From assembly GCA_004352715.1 (NCBI GenBank), contig SCFE01000037.1, positions 1,349,762 through 1,413,761 of the forward strand: DNA of 64,000 nt, in the 5' to 3' direction. Shown one piece after another: positions 11,698-22,735 of the stretch. Source of the DNA: Hofstenia miamia (Eukaryota > Xenacoelomorpha > Acoela). Position 1 is the stretch's first letter, and each line of letters opens with the position of its first letter. The position numbers were made by a program, and so were the translations under genes. The notes beneath the pieces were generated by a model, which was not told where the DNA came from, did not search any database, and worked only from the letters and a program-made list of their open reading frames with translations.

Positions 11698-13232
11698 CTA
11701 AATACTTTTGTCTCTGACTCTACGTCTAGGCAAAACATGAGTAGCAGTAATGTTGCTACTATTACCAAGGTTACTATTGTACTTGACCTCAGTGAGGTTG
11801 TTTTCCTCAAATTCAGTGAGGTTATTATAAGTCTCAAATTTATTTACTCCATCATTGAGGAGTGAAAATTCACTATTAGGGTTGATGATGACATTATGAA
11901 TATCCTTAACAGTTCTCTTGAGTTGTTGAAAGTGGTTGACTCTTCCATTATTTAATAAGTACTTGTGGTGATCTAATACTTTAGTTATAGTAAACAGACC
12001 TTGCCAATTAGTGGCAAGCTTTTGCACCTGGTTAGCATTGGTAATTTGGCAAGGAAAATAGGCAAAGACTTTGTCACCATGTTTATGAGGCTCGCCATAT
12101 AATTTACAATTAAAGTTCTGTTGTTTGCAGATAACAGATTGATTTGTATTCCTACAGATCATAAGATGCACTTCTTGAAGTTCATGCAACATGTGATTTA
12201 CAAAATTTTCCAAAGTAGATTCATTGTAATCAGGAAACATAATAGAAAGAGGTGTACTCACTTCATGACCAAACATTGCCTTAAAGGGGTTGACCTTTGT
12301 TGTGGAATGAACTGCAGTATTATAAAAATATTCAACTGCCTCAATAACTTGTTTCCAATTCTGACCTGCTGCTTGGGCAACAGCAACTCAGATTATCTTA
12401 ATAACTGTGCAGTTGAGTCTTCCATGGCACCATTTGACTGTGGGTGATATGTCATAGTAAATTTGTTAAGGATTTTGAGTTCTTTAGAAAGGGTCTCCAT
12501 GAGATGGTTATCAAATTAGGGACCACAATTGAAGATTAGGTGCTTCATAGGCCCAAGCTTAAGAATCCATTCTTTTATGACTTTTTCTCTGATAATCTCA
12601 GCAGTGGTACTGTTGAGGGTGGTAAGTCAGGCATACTTATTAAAGTGATTAATGAGTACTAGAAGGTACTGGTATCCCTCATCATCATGGAGAGCTTCTC
12701 AATGTCCATATAGACAACTTTGTTGGTATGTTCTGTGGCTTGGCTGTGTAGCTTGGCTTGCTGTTCTGGAAAATGTCTGGCTCCTTGAAGTAGGCAGGTA
12801 GTACACTTGTTGATTAAGTCCTGAATGGTGGCTCTGATGCAGATTGTGATATACTTTGATTTAAATGTGCACTCAGTCTGGATAATGCCTAAATGCCCCC
12901 TTTTCATGGATCTTGCAAACTAAGTCCCTAAAGAAATACTCAGGGACTGCTAACCTGCTGTTCTGACTCCTGGCATAGAGTAAGCCAGCATCTGTTTGCT
13001 TCCAATTGTACTGCCAGAAGCATTGATTAGCAACTGGGCTAACAATAGAATTTGCATTCTTCAATTTCACAAGGATCTCATTTAGCACCTTGTCATGCTG
13101 TTGATGTTGTAGAATTTCCACTTTGGTAATTTCTTCCTTAATGAGAATCAGAAGGATGGCATTTCTGTGGCAGTCTGCACTTATCTCAGGAAGGTTCTCA
13201 TAATTGTTGAGAGGAATGAATCCAAAAGTCAA
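11698..13232 (-). pseudogene. Gypsy integrase remnant
   Basis: Zinc-binding N-terminal part: HEKG with HLGIIQT follows, then KCTTC near 12,790, the HHCC pattern, but interrupted by a frameshift near 12,900. The first catalytic Asp is visible in VVYMDIEKL. The second catalytic region reads as FNCGP with a stop, so that acidic residue appears lost. YHPQSNGAMED is the third, Glu-bearing motif (around 12,390-12,430). The C-terminal 192-codon frame (12276-11698) includes KLATNWQGLFTITKVLDHHK, the GPF/Y-like chromatin-facing module of Gypsy integrases. Several stops and shifts; not functional. Confidence 0.8.
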
Positions 13233-13389
13233 CTTCTCTCCTGGTGGTTTCTTAAGATAACACTTGTAACTAGGGAGAGCAGTCCAGTAAAATCATTTAA
13301 ATACTTGATCCATTGGGAGACTATGTTGGACTTGTCCCCAGAAAATTTCTTCAACCAAGCTAGCATGGAATTGTCAGTTCACACAGAGA

Positions 13390-13597
13390 AGTGACAGCCA
13401 AGGATGACGAAATGGAATTTCTTCAAGCTTTCCACTAATGCTAGCATCTCAGATTTCATGGCACCATAATTCTGCTCAGCATTCCTAAGCTTTTGACTAA
13501 AATACTGGATCAGGCATTCAATGCCATTAATAACCTTACTGAGGACTCCACTAATCATGACTGAGCTGGCATCACAGTTGATGATGAATTCTTTCAA
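13390..13597 (-). pseudogene. Gypsy RNase H remnant
   Basis: Begins EFIINCDASSVMISGVL, the first catalytic Asp motif (DAS) of retroviral-type RNase H, continues with the QYFSQKLRNAEQNYG and EMLALVESLKKF motifs (catalytic Glu), and ends near FVILGCHFSV. It follows the RT in the order expected for pol. The frame overlaps the RT frame by a few bases at 13594-13597, which implies a frameshift between the two. Confidence 0.85.
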
Positions 13598-14420
13598 ATT
13601 TCTTTCAAATAGTCTGATGTATTAAGGCTGGGAATTTTCCTGAGTTCTGATTTGACAGTGTCAAGCTCCTCTTGCTCCACCCATGTCCACTTAAATTCCA
13701 CACTGCACCATAGTAGATTAGAAATATGTTTGTTTTTATTAGCCAGCTCTAATATAAAGGCGCTATAGTAATTCATAAAACCCATAAGGTGTTGAACATC
13801 TGTACAAGACAATGGATTTTCAATTTTTTGTAAATGGTCTTTAGCATCATTTTTAATAGAGATACAACCCAATTCAATAACTCTTCTGAGAAAGGTGATG
13901 CATGGCTGCAGAAGAGAACATTTGTTTCTGTTAACATGGAGGCTGGATTTGTACAGAATACTGAGGGTTCTGCCAAGCCTTTCTAAATGTTTGGGAAAGG
14001 ATTTACCAGCAACAAGGATATCATCCATGTAGGCAGTGATGCCTGGCTCTAATAAATTGGCACCATTCCTAAGCACACAGGTGACATAGAATTGGAAGGT
14101 CACAGGGGTGTTGCAGAGCCCAAAATCCATATATGTCCACTCAAAGAGGCTGTACAGAGTGATGAAGGCAGGCTTCAGAATGTTGGCAGGCTCCATGGGC
14201 ACCTGCAATATGCCTTACATAAATTGAGGCAAGTGAATAGTTTGTATCAACTGGCGTCATATAAAAGATCTTCAATATGAGGAAGTAGATATGCATCCTT
14301 TACCATGACATCATTTAACTTCTGAAAGTCCACACAGAGGCAGTACTTATTGCCCTGCTTAATGAAAACAGTGGGCCCTGCATAAGGACTATTGCTGCCC
14401 TGGATTATGCCTATTTCTAG
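13594..14420 (-). pseudogene. Gypsy reverse transcriptase remnant
   Basis: The N-terminal finger part lies at about 14,400-14,210 (SPYAGPTVFIKQ, CVDFQKLNDV) and is separated from the rest by a stop and shift. The 204-codon main frame (14208-13594) has FGLCNTPVTFQFYV, the catalytic AYMDDILVAGKS with both Asp residues kept (about 14,035-14,000), CSLLQPCITFL and HLMGFMNYYSAFI, all standard Ty3/Gypsy RT landmarks. The surviving YMDD shows that decay is mostly by CpG loss and scattered stops. Confidence 0.9.
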
Positions 14421-14706
14421 AAATCACTTAAGATTCTTTCATGCTCTTCCCAGAGGTTTTCCCACACTCTCCTAACTGGAAGGCAAATGGGGCAATCATG
14501 CTTTGGTTACAATTGTGTGCTGTTTGCCAACAGCCTGACTGACACTAATTGAGCTGTAATTAAAAACTTTGTGGTGTTGTTGAAGCAAATGAGAGAGTGA
14601 TTCACATTCTTGAGGACAGAGGGGGGTGTGTCCTTTCACTGACAAGAGGAATGCAGATGGTATTGCTCAGTTCCACTAAATCATGTATTGCAGTTAGAAT
14701 GGGCAG

Positions 14707-15342
14707 TCAAGTGGCAGCTTTTAACTCTAGACAGACTGGAGTTGCAACAATCATTAACTTGGAAGGGTTTATCCTGACCAGCAAAGTAGAGCTATTTAAA
14801 ACAGTGATGTATGTTTTGCCATTCAAGATGTGACAAAGATCCAGAGAGAAGTTAACTCTAGTAAAATGCTTCCCTTGGTATCTGGAAACCATGACATTAC
14901 CTGTATAATCAGAGTCTGTTGTGACTGTGACAAGTTGCCAGTGTTGAGGCTCAATGATTACTAACTCTGAAAATTTTAGCAAGATGTCCTGCTCAGGAAT
15001 GGTGGTAAGTTCCTGCCTGTGCTCACTTTCACAGATGGAAATCATGTTACTTCCATAGTCAATAAAGCAAGAGTTCTGTTCAAGAAAATCATTGCCAAGG
15101 ATTATATCATACAGCAGCAGCTGGTCACAAGTATCTATGATGATCAAATCTACAGAAAATAATTCCTGCCAAATATATAGTTCCAGATGTGGTACTTGAC
15201 CCTTTAGAGACAGTGAGTTCCTGGAAGCATCCAACAGGCTTGTGGTTGATAAACATAATTTAGAGCAACAAGTGTCACTGATGATGGAGGCTGAGGCCCT
15301 GGTGTCAATAGTAACATTAACCAAAGATCCATTTATATCCAC
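14707..15342 (-). pseudogene. Gypsy aspartic protease remnant
   Basis: The 211-codon frame opens with VNVTIDTRASASIIS. The active-site triad D-T-G of retropepsins is here D-T-R (AGG in place of a Gly codon), which would abolish catalysis. Downstream LYDIILGNDFLEQNSCFIDY is the ILG flap/helix region with the following NDFL motif. The frame is otherwise open and ends in the linker towards RT. Confidence 0.85.
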
Positions 15343-15538
15343 AGGGATAACATTAGTATGCAGTATGAGGTAATAACCAAAATGTCATGCACATGTTTTA
15401 TAGGAGGCAGCTCTCCAACTAGTTTGATGGATCAATAGAACTGACAGGCAAATCAGGAAAACACTCTTCAGTCTCAGGCTCATCAATGATAAAGCCATCA
15501 CTATTGGTGACTAAGCAAATTACTGCGTGGCATTGAGG

Positions 15539-16990
15539 CTAGGTGTAGCCCTTCTGACCACAATGATAGCAACAAGTTTGTTCAAGCTCTGTCTTTGGCT
15601 TCAGAGCAGTAGTGCTCAATGTAGCAAGAGGTCTCTGAGTTGAGGAACATGCTTTAAGTTCTCCAGCATCCTTGTCAATGTGTGTGGTGTTATGAAGCAT
15701 GTATACAATGCTAATTGCCTTGTGAATAATCAGGCTGAGATCATCTTCAGGATCCCACTTGAGTTCAAGGTGACTGTGAATGCTTGGTGGAAAGCCCCAA
15801 CAGATATATAAGAAAAGGTCATGCTTTGAGTATTCTGGTGTCAGTTTACTTAAGCAAAACAATTTTTCCACTTGCATATTATAAGTATGGATGTTGCCAC
15901 TCTTCTTAAATTAGAGATCACATAGCAGTGTCTTATATTGATGTTTGATATGAGGCGTCTCATAGTGGTCCTCAAAATAACTTATTAGAAGTTGATAGTT
16001 AGTCTTGACATCTCAATCCAGCATCATATATTGGTTATATGTGAAACCTTGTAAATAAGTAGGAAATTGAGCAACAGCTTGATTGTTAACTCAAAAAGGA
16101 AAAACCACTCTTCAAAAGACTGATATTTCATTGATCTTTCCAGTGAATTTGGGAAGAATGGAATGGTGATTAAACAGATTGGCAGTTTTGTTTCCAACCA
16201 CAGTTGTGGGCAAAATCAATTTGGTAAAACATGGTCCAAGCTTCATTGCAGACATGGCAAGATCAGTTTACTGCAGGGGCATAATTGGAGTCATGGCTGT
16301 GGGGGTGACACAAAGTATTTACTGGTGCTGGAGGCAAAACAGTTGCACTCTGAACATATGGAACAGGAGTGGCAATGGTGGCCAAAATATAAACATGAGT
16401 TAAGGCTGATTGAGTAAAGGTGGGACCTCCAGTTGCAAATGAAGTGGCTGGAATAACACATTGTGGCATCAGTGGAGTAGCAGTAGATACAACAGGGGCA
16501 CTAGGAAGGCATGCTGAAATCATTTATGAAACACAATCAGAAAGACATTTGGAAAAAGCATCCAAAACTTCTTTTAAAACATCATGAGTCATGCATTCAG
16601 AATGTCTAGACAGAGAAGGCACAGAGTGAGGGGGAGTGCTCTGCTGCAGTGGAAATGCAGGCAGAGGTGTTGACAAACTATGGATTTGAACTTCCAATGC
16701 AGTGATCAAGTCAAGTAAATGTCTCTCTCTCTCTGATAAGCTTCAGTGGCTTGTTGTTGCATCTCAGTTTGCAATGAGTCAAGGCATTGTTCACTAGCAA
16801 GATATTGATCAATTTGCTTGGCAAGAGCTGCTCAAAGTTGCTCAAACTTGGTAGGTTGAGGCTCTGGAGACAGTGGTGACTGGGGGCAGATTCAAAAAGG
16901 ATCCAAAGACAAAGGATGAAAGGTCACAGGCAGTGACTGGATTACATGAGTAGGAGAAGATAAATCAACTTACAAATTAATTCCAAACAA
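15539..16990 (-). pseudogene. Gypsy gag remnant with CCHC knuckle
   Basis: Fragments of a gag frame: a proline/valine/threonine-rich N-terminal part (16709-16263) and a capsid/nucleocapsid part (15877-15539). The latter ends in a zinc knuckle C-Y-H-C-G-Q-K-G-Y-T-stop-P-Q-C. Compared with CX2CX4HX4C the His is Tyr and a Gln codon has become TAG; both changes are C-to-T on the coding strand. The knuckle marks the gag/pol boundary just upstream of protease. Confidence 0.75.
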
Positions 16991-17585
16991 GTGAGGGGCA
17001 ACATCTGGTTTGCCAGTGCTCACACAGGGGAAACCCTGAGTGTGAGTCCCATTATGAGATAAACTATTGAAATGCATCAAGAAAAATATAAGAAAAATAC
17101 AGAAAAACAATTCCAACAATTTGAGAGAAAACTGCAACTGAGTTCAGAGAAACAAAAACTAGTTCCAGTAAGCATCACAGTGTAGGGTATCATAGAAATC
17201 CAAATTCTAGAAGAACAAGGCAACAACAAAGTAACAACCAAAATAAGTAAAAATAACATCAGCTTAGTGACAGCTTCAGAGCATAGAATTGCAGTGTAAA
17301 AATATCATAAGAGGTAAAGTTATGCATCTGTTGGTAGTGAGGTTGATTCATGGCCATGGAAAACAACTATCCTAGCTGGCTCACACCAAAGAGATAGAAC
17401 AAGACCAAATACAATAAGAATACAAGTAACAGTTCTGTACATGTCACAATCACCAAGTGAAAGCAGATGAGCATTTCAGTATGCACACAAGCTTCATGAC
17501 CAGAATACATTTCCAGGCATCAATTCACCTGCACACTTCAACAGAATGGAGTAGAGTTTGACTGACACTCCAATTTGCTCAGAAT
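16991..17585 (-). other. 5' leader of the Gypsy element
   Basis: Between the primer binding site and gag. No reading frame longer than chance; purine/pyrimidine composition unremarkable. Confidence 0.5.
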
Positions 17586-17603
17586 CAAGTGTCTGGGTCA
17601 CCA
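17586..17603 (-). promoter_or_regulatory. Primer binding site of the Gypsy element
   Basis: On the minus strand TGGTGACCCAGACACTTG starts with TGG directly after the LTR end, as expected for priming by a tRNA 3' CCA end. It resembles the common Gypsy site TGGTGACCCCGACGTG, with the differences mostly explained by CpG loss. tRNA identity was not assigned. Confidence 0.75.
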
Positions 17604-18609
17604 TGAAGAATCACAGGGGAGCTCTGGTAACTCTAGTGGTACTGAGAAACTCAAAGGTTAAATCAAAGGTTGCTGAGGCTACCATTGTAGAGAGTGACCC
17701 ACATTCTAGCAAAAGAAAAGCATTGGTATTTCACTGTTTCACTTAAAGAAATAACAGACTATCCATAGAAAATAGACTTCCAGCAGTGACAAATTCACAC
17801 AGCATCATGCTGGAGCCATATCCATAAAGCCATCCCTACTCATCAAGGTGCTAGTTGTGTGTCTCAAGTATTAATTTCTAGCTGAAATAAACAATTCATC
17901 TCAGAGTTCTATTATCTCAGCTCATGTAAATAGATAATAAATAACAGGCACATAATTGCTGTGCCTTCACATTTGCCATTACTGTGTACTGACGTTTGCC
18001 AGTGGCATATTATATTTGCAGTGTGTTATTATTAAGTGCATGTATGAAATGAAATGATCAAATTAAAAGCTCTTATTCCCTACACTTACATGTAGCCATA
18101 ACCTAAAGTGACCATGATTTGGGCTGTCACCATTAAGGAGCCATTTGTTGCCCCAGACCCAGTGCAGTTATGCAGTTCCTCCCAAATTGTCACTGGATCT
18201 TAAGCAGAAATTATCAAACTAAAATTCATGGCAAAACTAAAAAGGGTTAGCATATAAATAAATTAGACAAGGTCAAACACAATTGGAGTAAGATGAATTA
18301 TATTGTGCATTTGCTGCAAGTTCCTCAAGTATTTATTACAATTTTCATAAATTATTATCTGCTATATGTTTACAACTTGCACATGAGTTCCCTCCCAAAA
18401 TTAAATGAGCAATAACATGTAGGTTTGGATTGAAGGGACAAATAATAAATTAATCAAAAAAACTGCACTAAAAAATATACAAATTGATTTAAAAGAAATT
18501 GATATAAATTGATAGCACCAAATCATGATGTTACTGTGACATAACTCTAATTTTTGAGTGCCAAAATAATCAAAAGAATAAAATCAAAATAGGGGCCCTG
18601 AGTGACTCT

Positions 18610-18612
<3 letters not shown>
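17604..18612 (-). repeat. 5' LTR of the Gypsy element, 1009 bp, complete
   Basis: Plus-strand start TGAAGAATCACAGGGG, end GGGCCCTGAGTGACTCTACA. The ends form an imperfect inverted repeat (TGTAGAnTCAC/GTGAnTCTACA) shared by all copies in the window. It serves as reference for the split 3' LTR. A 62-codon frame near its start is shared with other copies but is not regarded as a gene. Confidence 0.85.
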
Positions 18613-18644
<32 letters not shown>

Positions 18645-18766
18645 TNNNNNNNNNNNNNNNNNNNNNNNNNNNNNNNNNNNNNNNNNNNNNNNNNNNNNNN
18701 NNNNNNNNNNNNNNNNNNNNNNNNNNNNNNNNNNNNNNTATATATATATATATATATATATATATA
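18613..18766. other. (AT)n tract with N gap (18646-18738)
   Basis: (AT)n on both sides of 93 N. True length of the microsatellite is unknown. Confidence 0.95.
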
Positions 18767-19129
18767 CTTATCAGAGGCACTTTGTTATTTACAAAGGAAT
18801 TTGTTTAGTTTACAAATCATAGAGGCAATTTTTGGATATAGTTACAGGGATCTTTTTAGGAATTCTTTAAAAGGATTTTAGTAAATAAAATTAATAAACT
18901 ATTTAACTTTTGATGTATTTACATAATTATTTCTTAAAAATTTATGCAGAAATAACTAAAAATATTAATTAAAGATTTGCACATTTGCACATTTTTGCTG
19001 TTTGATCTCCTTGCCTTCCATGAAAAGGATTAATTAATTAAATGACTGTAATTACATTTCAAAGTTGCCTATGCTTCATCCTTAGAGTTTGCAGGTTAAT
19101 ACATACTGACTAATAAATTACTAGTAATA
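18767..19129. other. Short intergenic spacer
   Basis: No feature recognised. AT-rich and CpG-poor. Confidence 0.5.
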
Positions 19130-19741
19130 TTACTTGTCTCAGTTGTTTTCATCTCTCAGCTCACTAAATAATAGCATGTAATTACCATGCATTTATGTTA
19201 AACAATGGCACAGTATCATCACAGTGCAATAAATTATCAGTACATGTTCTTGTTGCATTGGAATGAAAAGGTTTATTATGTCTACATGTAGCCATACATC
19301 TAACCTAATACAGTCCACAATTTGAGGTTGCTTACTCTCTGAATGCTACTTGTCACATCAGTACTTGAAGGAGTTACTCACAAATTGTCACCAGAAACTT
19401 ATACAATAATTATAATCATCATAATGAATAGTAAGAATTAAGGTAAGGAAGAAAGTAAACACAATTGAGGTGAGATAATCTCTATTGAATGATTTCTACA
19501 TAGTTGCTCATATTTATACAAAGTAATTATTACCTGCCTTTGTTTACAACATAAAATCATATGATCATGTTTCCCTTACAAATTGAATTGAGCAATAAAA
19601 CTACATAGCACCAATTCAAGGGACATTAATTTAGCATTGTAAACCAAACTCAAAATAAGCTTATTATATCATGTTGACATCACTACCATTACAAATAATC
19701 AAATAAAAACAAACAAACAAAATTCCCTGAATGACTCTAAA
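19130..19741 (-). repeat. Solo or partial LTR of the Gypsy family
   Basis: Shares TAGCATGTAATTACCATGCAT, CATGTAGCCATA, TCCACAATTTGAG and the terminal CCCTGAATGACTCTAA with the copy at 1430-2142 and the reference LTR. Ends against (AT)n at 19741. Confidence 0.7.
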
Positions 19742-19910
19742 ATATATATATAACAGTCACTGAGTCAATTTTGTAGTTGCTGAGTGCCCATATGTTTAAA
19801 TTTCAGTGAAATATGTATTTTCCACTGAAATATTCAATTTAGTTGGTAGTGGTTAATGGTTTTAAAAATATATTTTTCAACAAATATTTATAATCAATGG
19901 TAGCCATGCT

Positions 19911-19955
19911 CATGCCTTTCAAGTTCTTGGAATGTTAAAAACTTGAATAAGCTTG
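19911..19955. repeat. CpG-decayed relative of the 22256 MITE end
   Basis: TTTCAAGTTCTTGGAATGTT followed by AAAAACTTGAATAAGCTT aligns to 22262-22300 where the same positions read TTTCGAGTACTCGGAATGTT and AAGAACTCGAATGAGCTG. All three CpG sites are lost by transition. Confidence 0.7.
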
Positions 19956-20792
19956 AAAAATTTGATCCAGATTTTGCCTTGAATGCTGCTTTTCCTTTCA
20001 TTGAGAAAGTTGTATAGATTTACCATAATTGCATGTATATCATTGGAATGATGTAGTTTTACAATAATCATATTTAGTTTATTCATAAAATTATATTGAT
20101 TGCAAATCTTATCAAACCATATTATAAATTATATGTACTATCTTTCAAATGTTTTGGAACTTATGTATAGTAAAGATAATATGAATTTTTTGAAGTGCTA
20201 TTATTGCAGAAAGAAATTATTAAATGAATTGCAATTATTGAATAATTTCCATATCATTGTTATCTCCATAGTGAAGTTCACTTAGTTGGGATGATACTAT
20301 TAATATTTTTCAATTCATGTGTGAAGTACTGACATCATTAGAGAAGATTACCACAGCCCTAATTCTGAACATAACAATTCTCATTTGATCCTTGGTATTA
20401 CTTTAAAATCTAATTATTAGCAACTTAGAGAAGGAATTTCCAAAAACTGAATTTTCTCAATTAAGAATATTAAACAGTGTACAAGCAATAAAGTGACTGT
20501 CAAAGCAGCATTTACTAATATTTGGATTAATAAAGCAACCCTCAGCCTTATCTTTTGCTCAAGCATTCCAGAAGAGATTTAACTATTAGTTATTGACATA
20601 TTAATGAATTCTCACAGCCTAAGATTCAAATTACAAGAAATTATTTAAGAAATTGCCAGAAATGAGTCTTATAGTATGTATGAACAAAAAATGTTTAGAA
20701 ATAATTTGGACCATTTTAAAAATTAAATATATACACATATATTGGTTCTGGGTATTTTTCAGGAAATATTTACTGGCCCCCAGTACACTTTC
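19956..20792. other. Intergenic, nothing recognised
   Basis: One 61-codon frame (20100-20285) has strong AT bias and no domain; taken as chance. Confidence 0.5.
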
Positions 20793-21000
20793 TGGTGCTG
20801 GTATATGGGTTTTTGAAAATATTCGAGTTCAGGCCCAATTTTTTGTAGATAATCTCATATGGGGTCCTCCAGATCTATCAAAAAAATTGGGGTAATTTTT
20901 TTTAATGCCTCACATGGTCACCTGGCACTGGGTGTACAGGGGTTTTTGCCTGAAACTAGCACTGGGTACAAAACAAAATAAACCCATATAATCAGCACCA
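20793..21000. mobile_element. Small palindromic MITE, 208 bp
   Basis: Starts TGGTGCTGGTATATGGGTTT and ends AAACCCATATAATCAGCACCA less one base of symmetry: about 20 bp imperfect inverted termini. Inside, GGCCCCCAGTACAC and GGTGTACAGGGG form a second, looser inverted pair. No coding capacity; superfamily not assigned because no clear target duplication is seen. Confidence 0.65.
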
Positions 21001-21017
21001 ATATGTATATATATATA

Positions 21018-21051
<34 letters not shown>

Positions 21052-21177
21052 NNNNNNNNNNNNNNNNNNNNNNNNNNNNNNNNNNNNNNNNNNNNNNNNN
21101 NNNNNNNNNNNNNNNNNNNNNNNNNNNNNNNNNNNNNNNNNNNNNNNNNNNNNNNNNNNNNNNNNNNNNNNNNNNNN
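21001..21177. other. (AT)n tract with N gap (21052-21177)
   Basis: A (AT)n run (about 21005-21051) leads into 126 N. Base composition changes within about 400 bp after this gap, so the gap is a candidate false join. Confidence 0.9.
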
Positions 21178-22255
21178 ATATTATAAAATTTGGTGAAATA
21201 GTTTTTGCAAGGATGTTTCCATATGATAAGGAAATTAATGGGAGATGAATCTCTTAAAATTTATGTTTTATGGAAATCCTCAAAATAGTTTTTCATTTAC
21301 AAAAGCCTTTCTGCACTTCAATATTGAAGAGCAGAACAAGGCACATGTCTGTTTTCATAAAACAGTTCAAACTATTTCTTATGGGCACTAACTGATTTAA
21401 GGAGAACCAGAACTCTGTGAATCTTAAAAGTGGCAAATGCTATTTTGTGAATTTTGCTCAAGACATGACAAAATTCTTAAAATACCTTTATAAAATGGGT
21501 CTTAGTGTTTTTACTTTTAAAATATATTTTATTAAGATTTGGAGTAGGATCATTTTTTGAGCCATAATATCTAATTTTGCGTAATTCATTTTTTTAAAAT
21601 TCAGAAATACAGCATATTAATGATTTCGTGAAAAACAGCTTTTTTGAATAATTGAAATTATTAAATCTGTTGAATTGCGTTGCCATTGAGTTAAGGAATT
21701 GATTAATATAGGACATCTGCAAATCCCGTTTTGTATGCTATATTTATTTTCTGCCGCATAATTCATCATTTTCTTAAGCACTGACTCAGTTTGAGCCTCT
21801 TAATTTTGTTCAACTTATTCATATGAAAGAGTTAGTAAAATTGTTCGACAAGAAATGCGCAAATTTCCTATATAACATTTTTATAGTGCGGCAATTTCTA
21901 ATTTTTCATTAATATCCATATATTCGATTTCTTTAGTGCATATTTTGCTAATTCATTTGCGGTTCGAACCTCTATCAAGCTTATACACAAAGTCGAGCAT
22001 TTGAATAGATAAATAATGTATTTGCATTTCCAAAAGCATTAAGCAAATAATTAGAGCTACATTATGTATTTATATATAAATCAGAACGAAGGCTGCATTG
22101 CTTTGTCATTAATTTCTTCACATGTTTCAATAGTTGCTGCTGAGTACAGTTCAGCAGCTTTAGAAACATTTGGTTCCTTCCCGGGACGCAATGATAATAT
22201 CTCACTCGTATTTTCTATTCTGGTTGTTTTTATTGTGCAATGTTGTTCTTTATTG
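21178..22255. other. Intergenic, CpG becomes frequent
   Basis: From about 21,570 onward CpG dinucleotides appear regularly, unlike upstream. A 96-codon frame (22064-22354) runs into the following MITE and is not regarded as a gene. Confidence 0.5.
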
Positions 22256-22560
22256 CAGGGGTTTCGAGTACTCGGAATGTTAAGAACTCGAATGAGCTGG
22301 CAAAACTCGAAAGAGAAATCATTAATGCCCGAACTCGATCGAAAATCCTCTTAAAAATACCGTAACAATGAATTATTTTATGTTCAGTTTCTTTTTAAGT
22401 CACAAATATTTATTTTTTAACTTGCAAAACTCGAAATTGTTGTAAAATAAATTAACATTATATTCGAAAAAAAAGAATTAGAAAAAACTCGATTAAAATC
22501 AGAATTTTCTTCAGATAAATACTCTAACTCGAGACGTAAAAACTCGACTCGAAGGCCCAG
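22256..22560. mobile_element. hAT-like MITE rich in ACTCGA, 305 bp
   Basis: Begins CAGGGGTTTCGAGTACTCGG and ends CTCGACTCGAAGGCCCAG, imperfect inverted termini. Flanking 8-mers CTTTATTG (22248-22255) and CTTTAAAG (22561-22568) match at six of eight bases, consistent with an old hAT target duplication. About a dozen TCGA words lie inside. No coding capacity. Confidence 0.7.
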
Positions 22561-22735
22561 CTTTAAAGCAGTATTGGAATTCGAGAATGTTACAATCAAT
22601 ATGACTTCAGAATTATAATTTGAACTCATCTTACCAAGGAATCCGCTCAACGTTAGGACATATTCCTGCTTATTATACAGTTTAATAGGTTTTATTGTCA
22701 AGGCGAGGAAAGCTTTGGCGTCGTTTTCATCTACG

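Larger units (their letters stand above)
7705..18612 (-). mobile_element. Ty3/Gypsy LTR retrotransposon, minus strand, with nested insertion
   Basis: Both LTRs, a primer binding site and gag, protease, RT, RNase H and integrase remnants are in the expected order on the minus strand. The 5' LTR is 17604-18612. The 3' LTR is 7705-8155 plus 10018-10542, split by a 1.86 kb related element. Without that insert the element is about 9.0 kb. Every coding domain has stops or frameshifts and CpG is nearly gone, so it is an old, inactive copy. No matching target duplication is seen at the outer ends (ACCA on the left, (AT)n on the right). Confidence 0.85.

Noticed and set aside
18547-18808. ORFs of alternating Ile-Tyr with X residues
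   Set aside because: Translations of (AT)n and the N gap.
1-21050. Left third as contamination from another organism
   Set aside because: Not excluded, but a shared MITE end on both sides of the gap favours one genome; kept as a finding to test.
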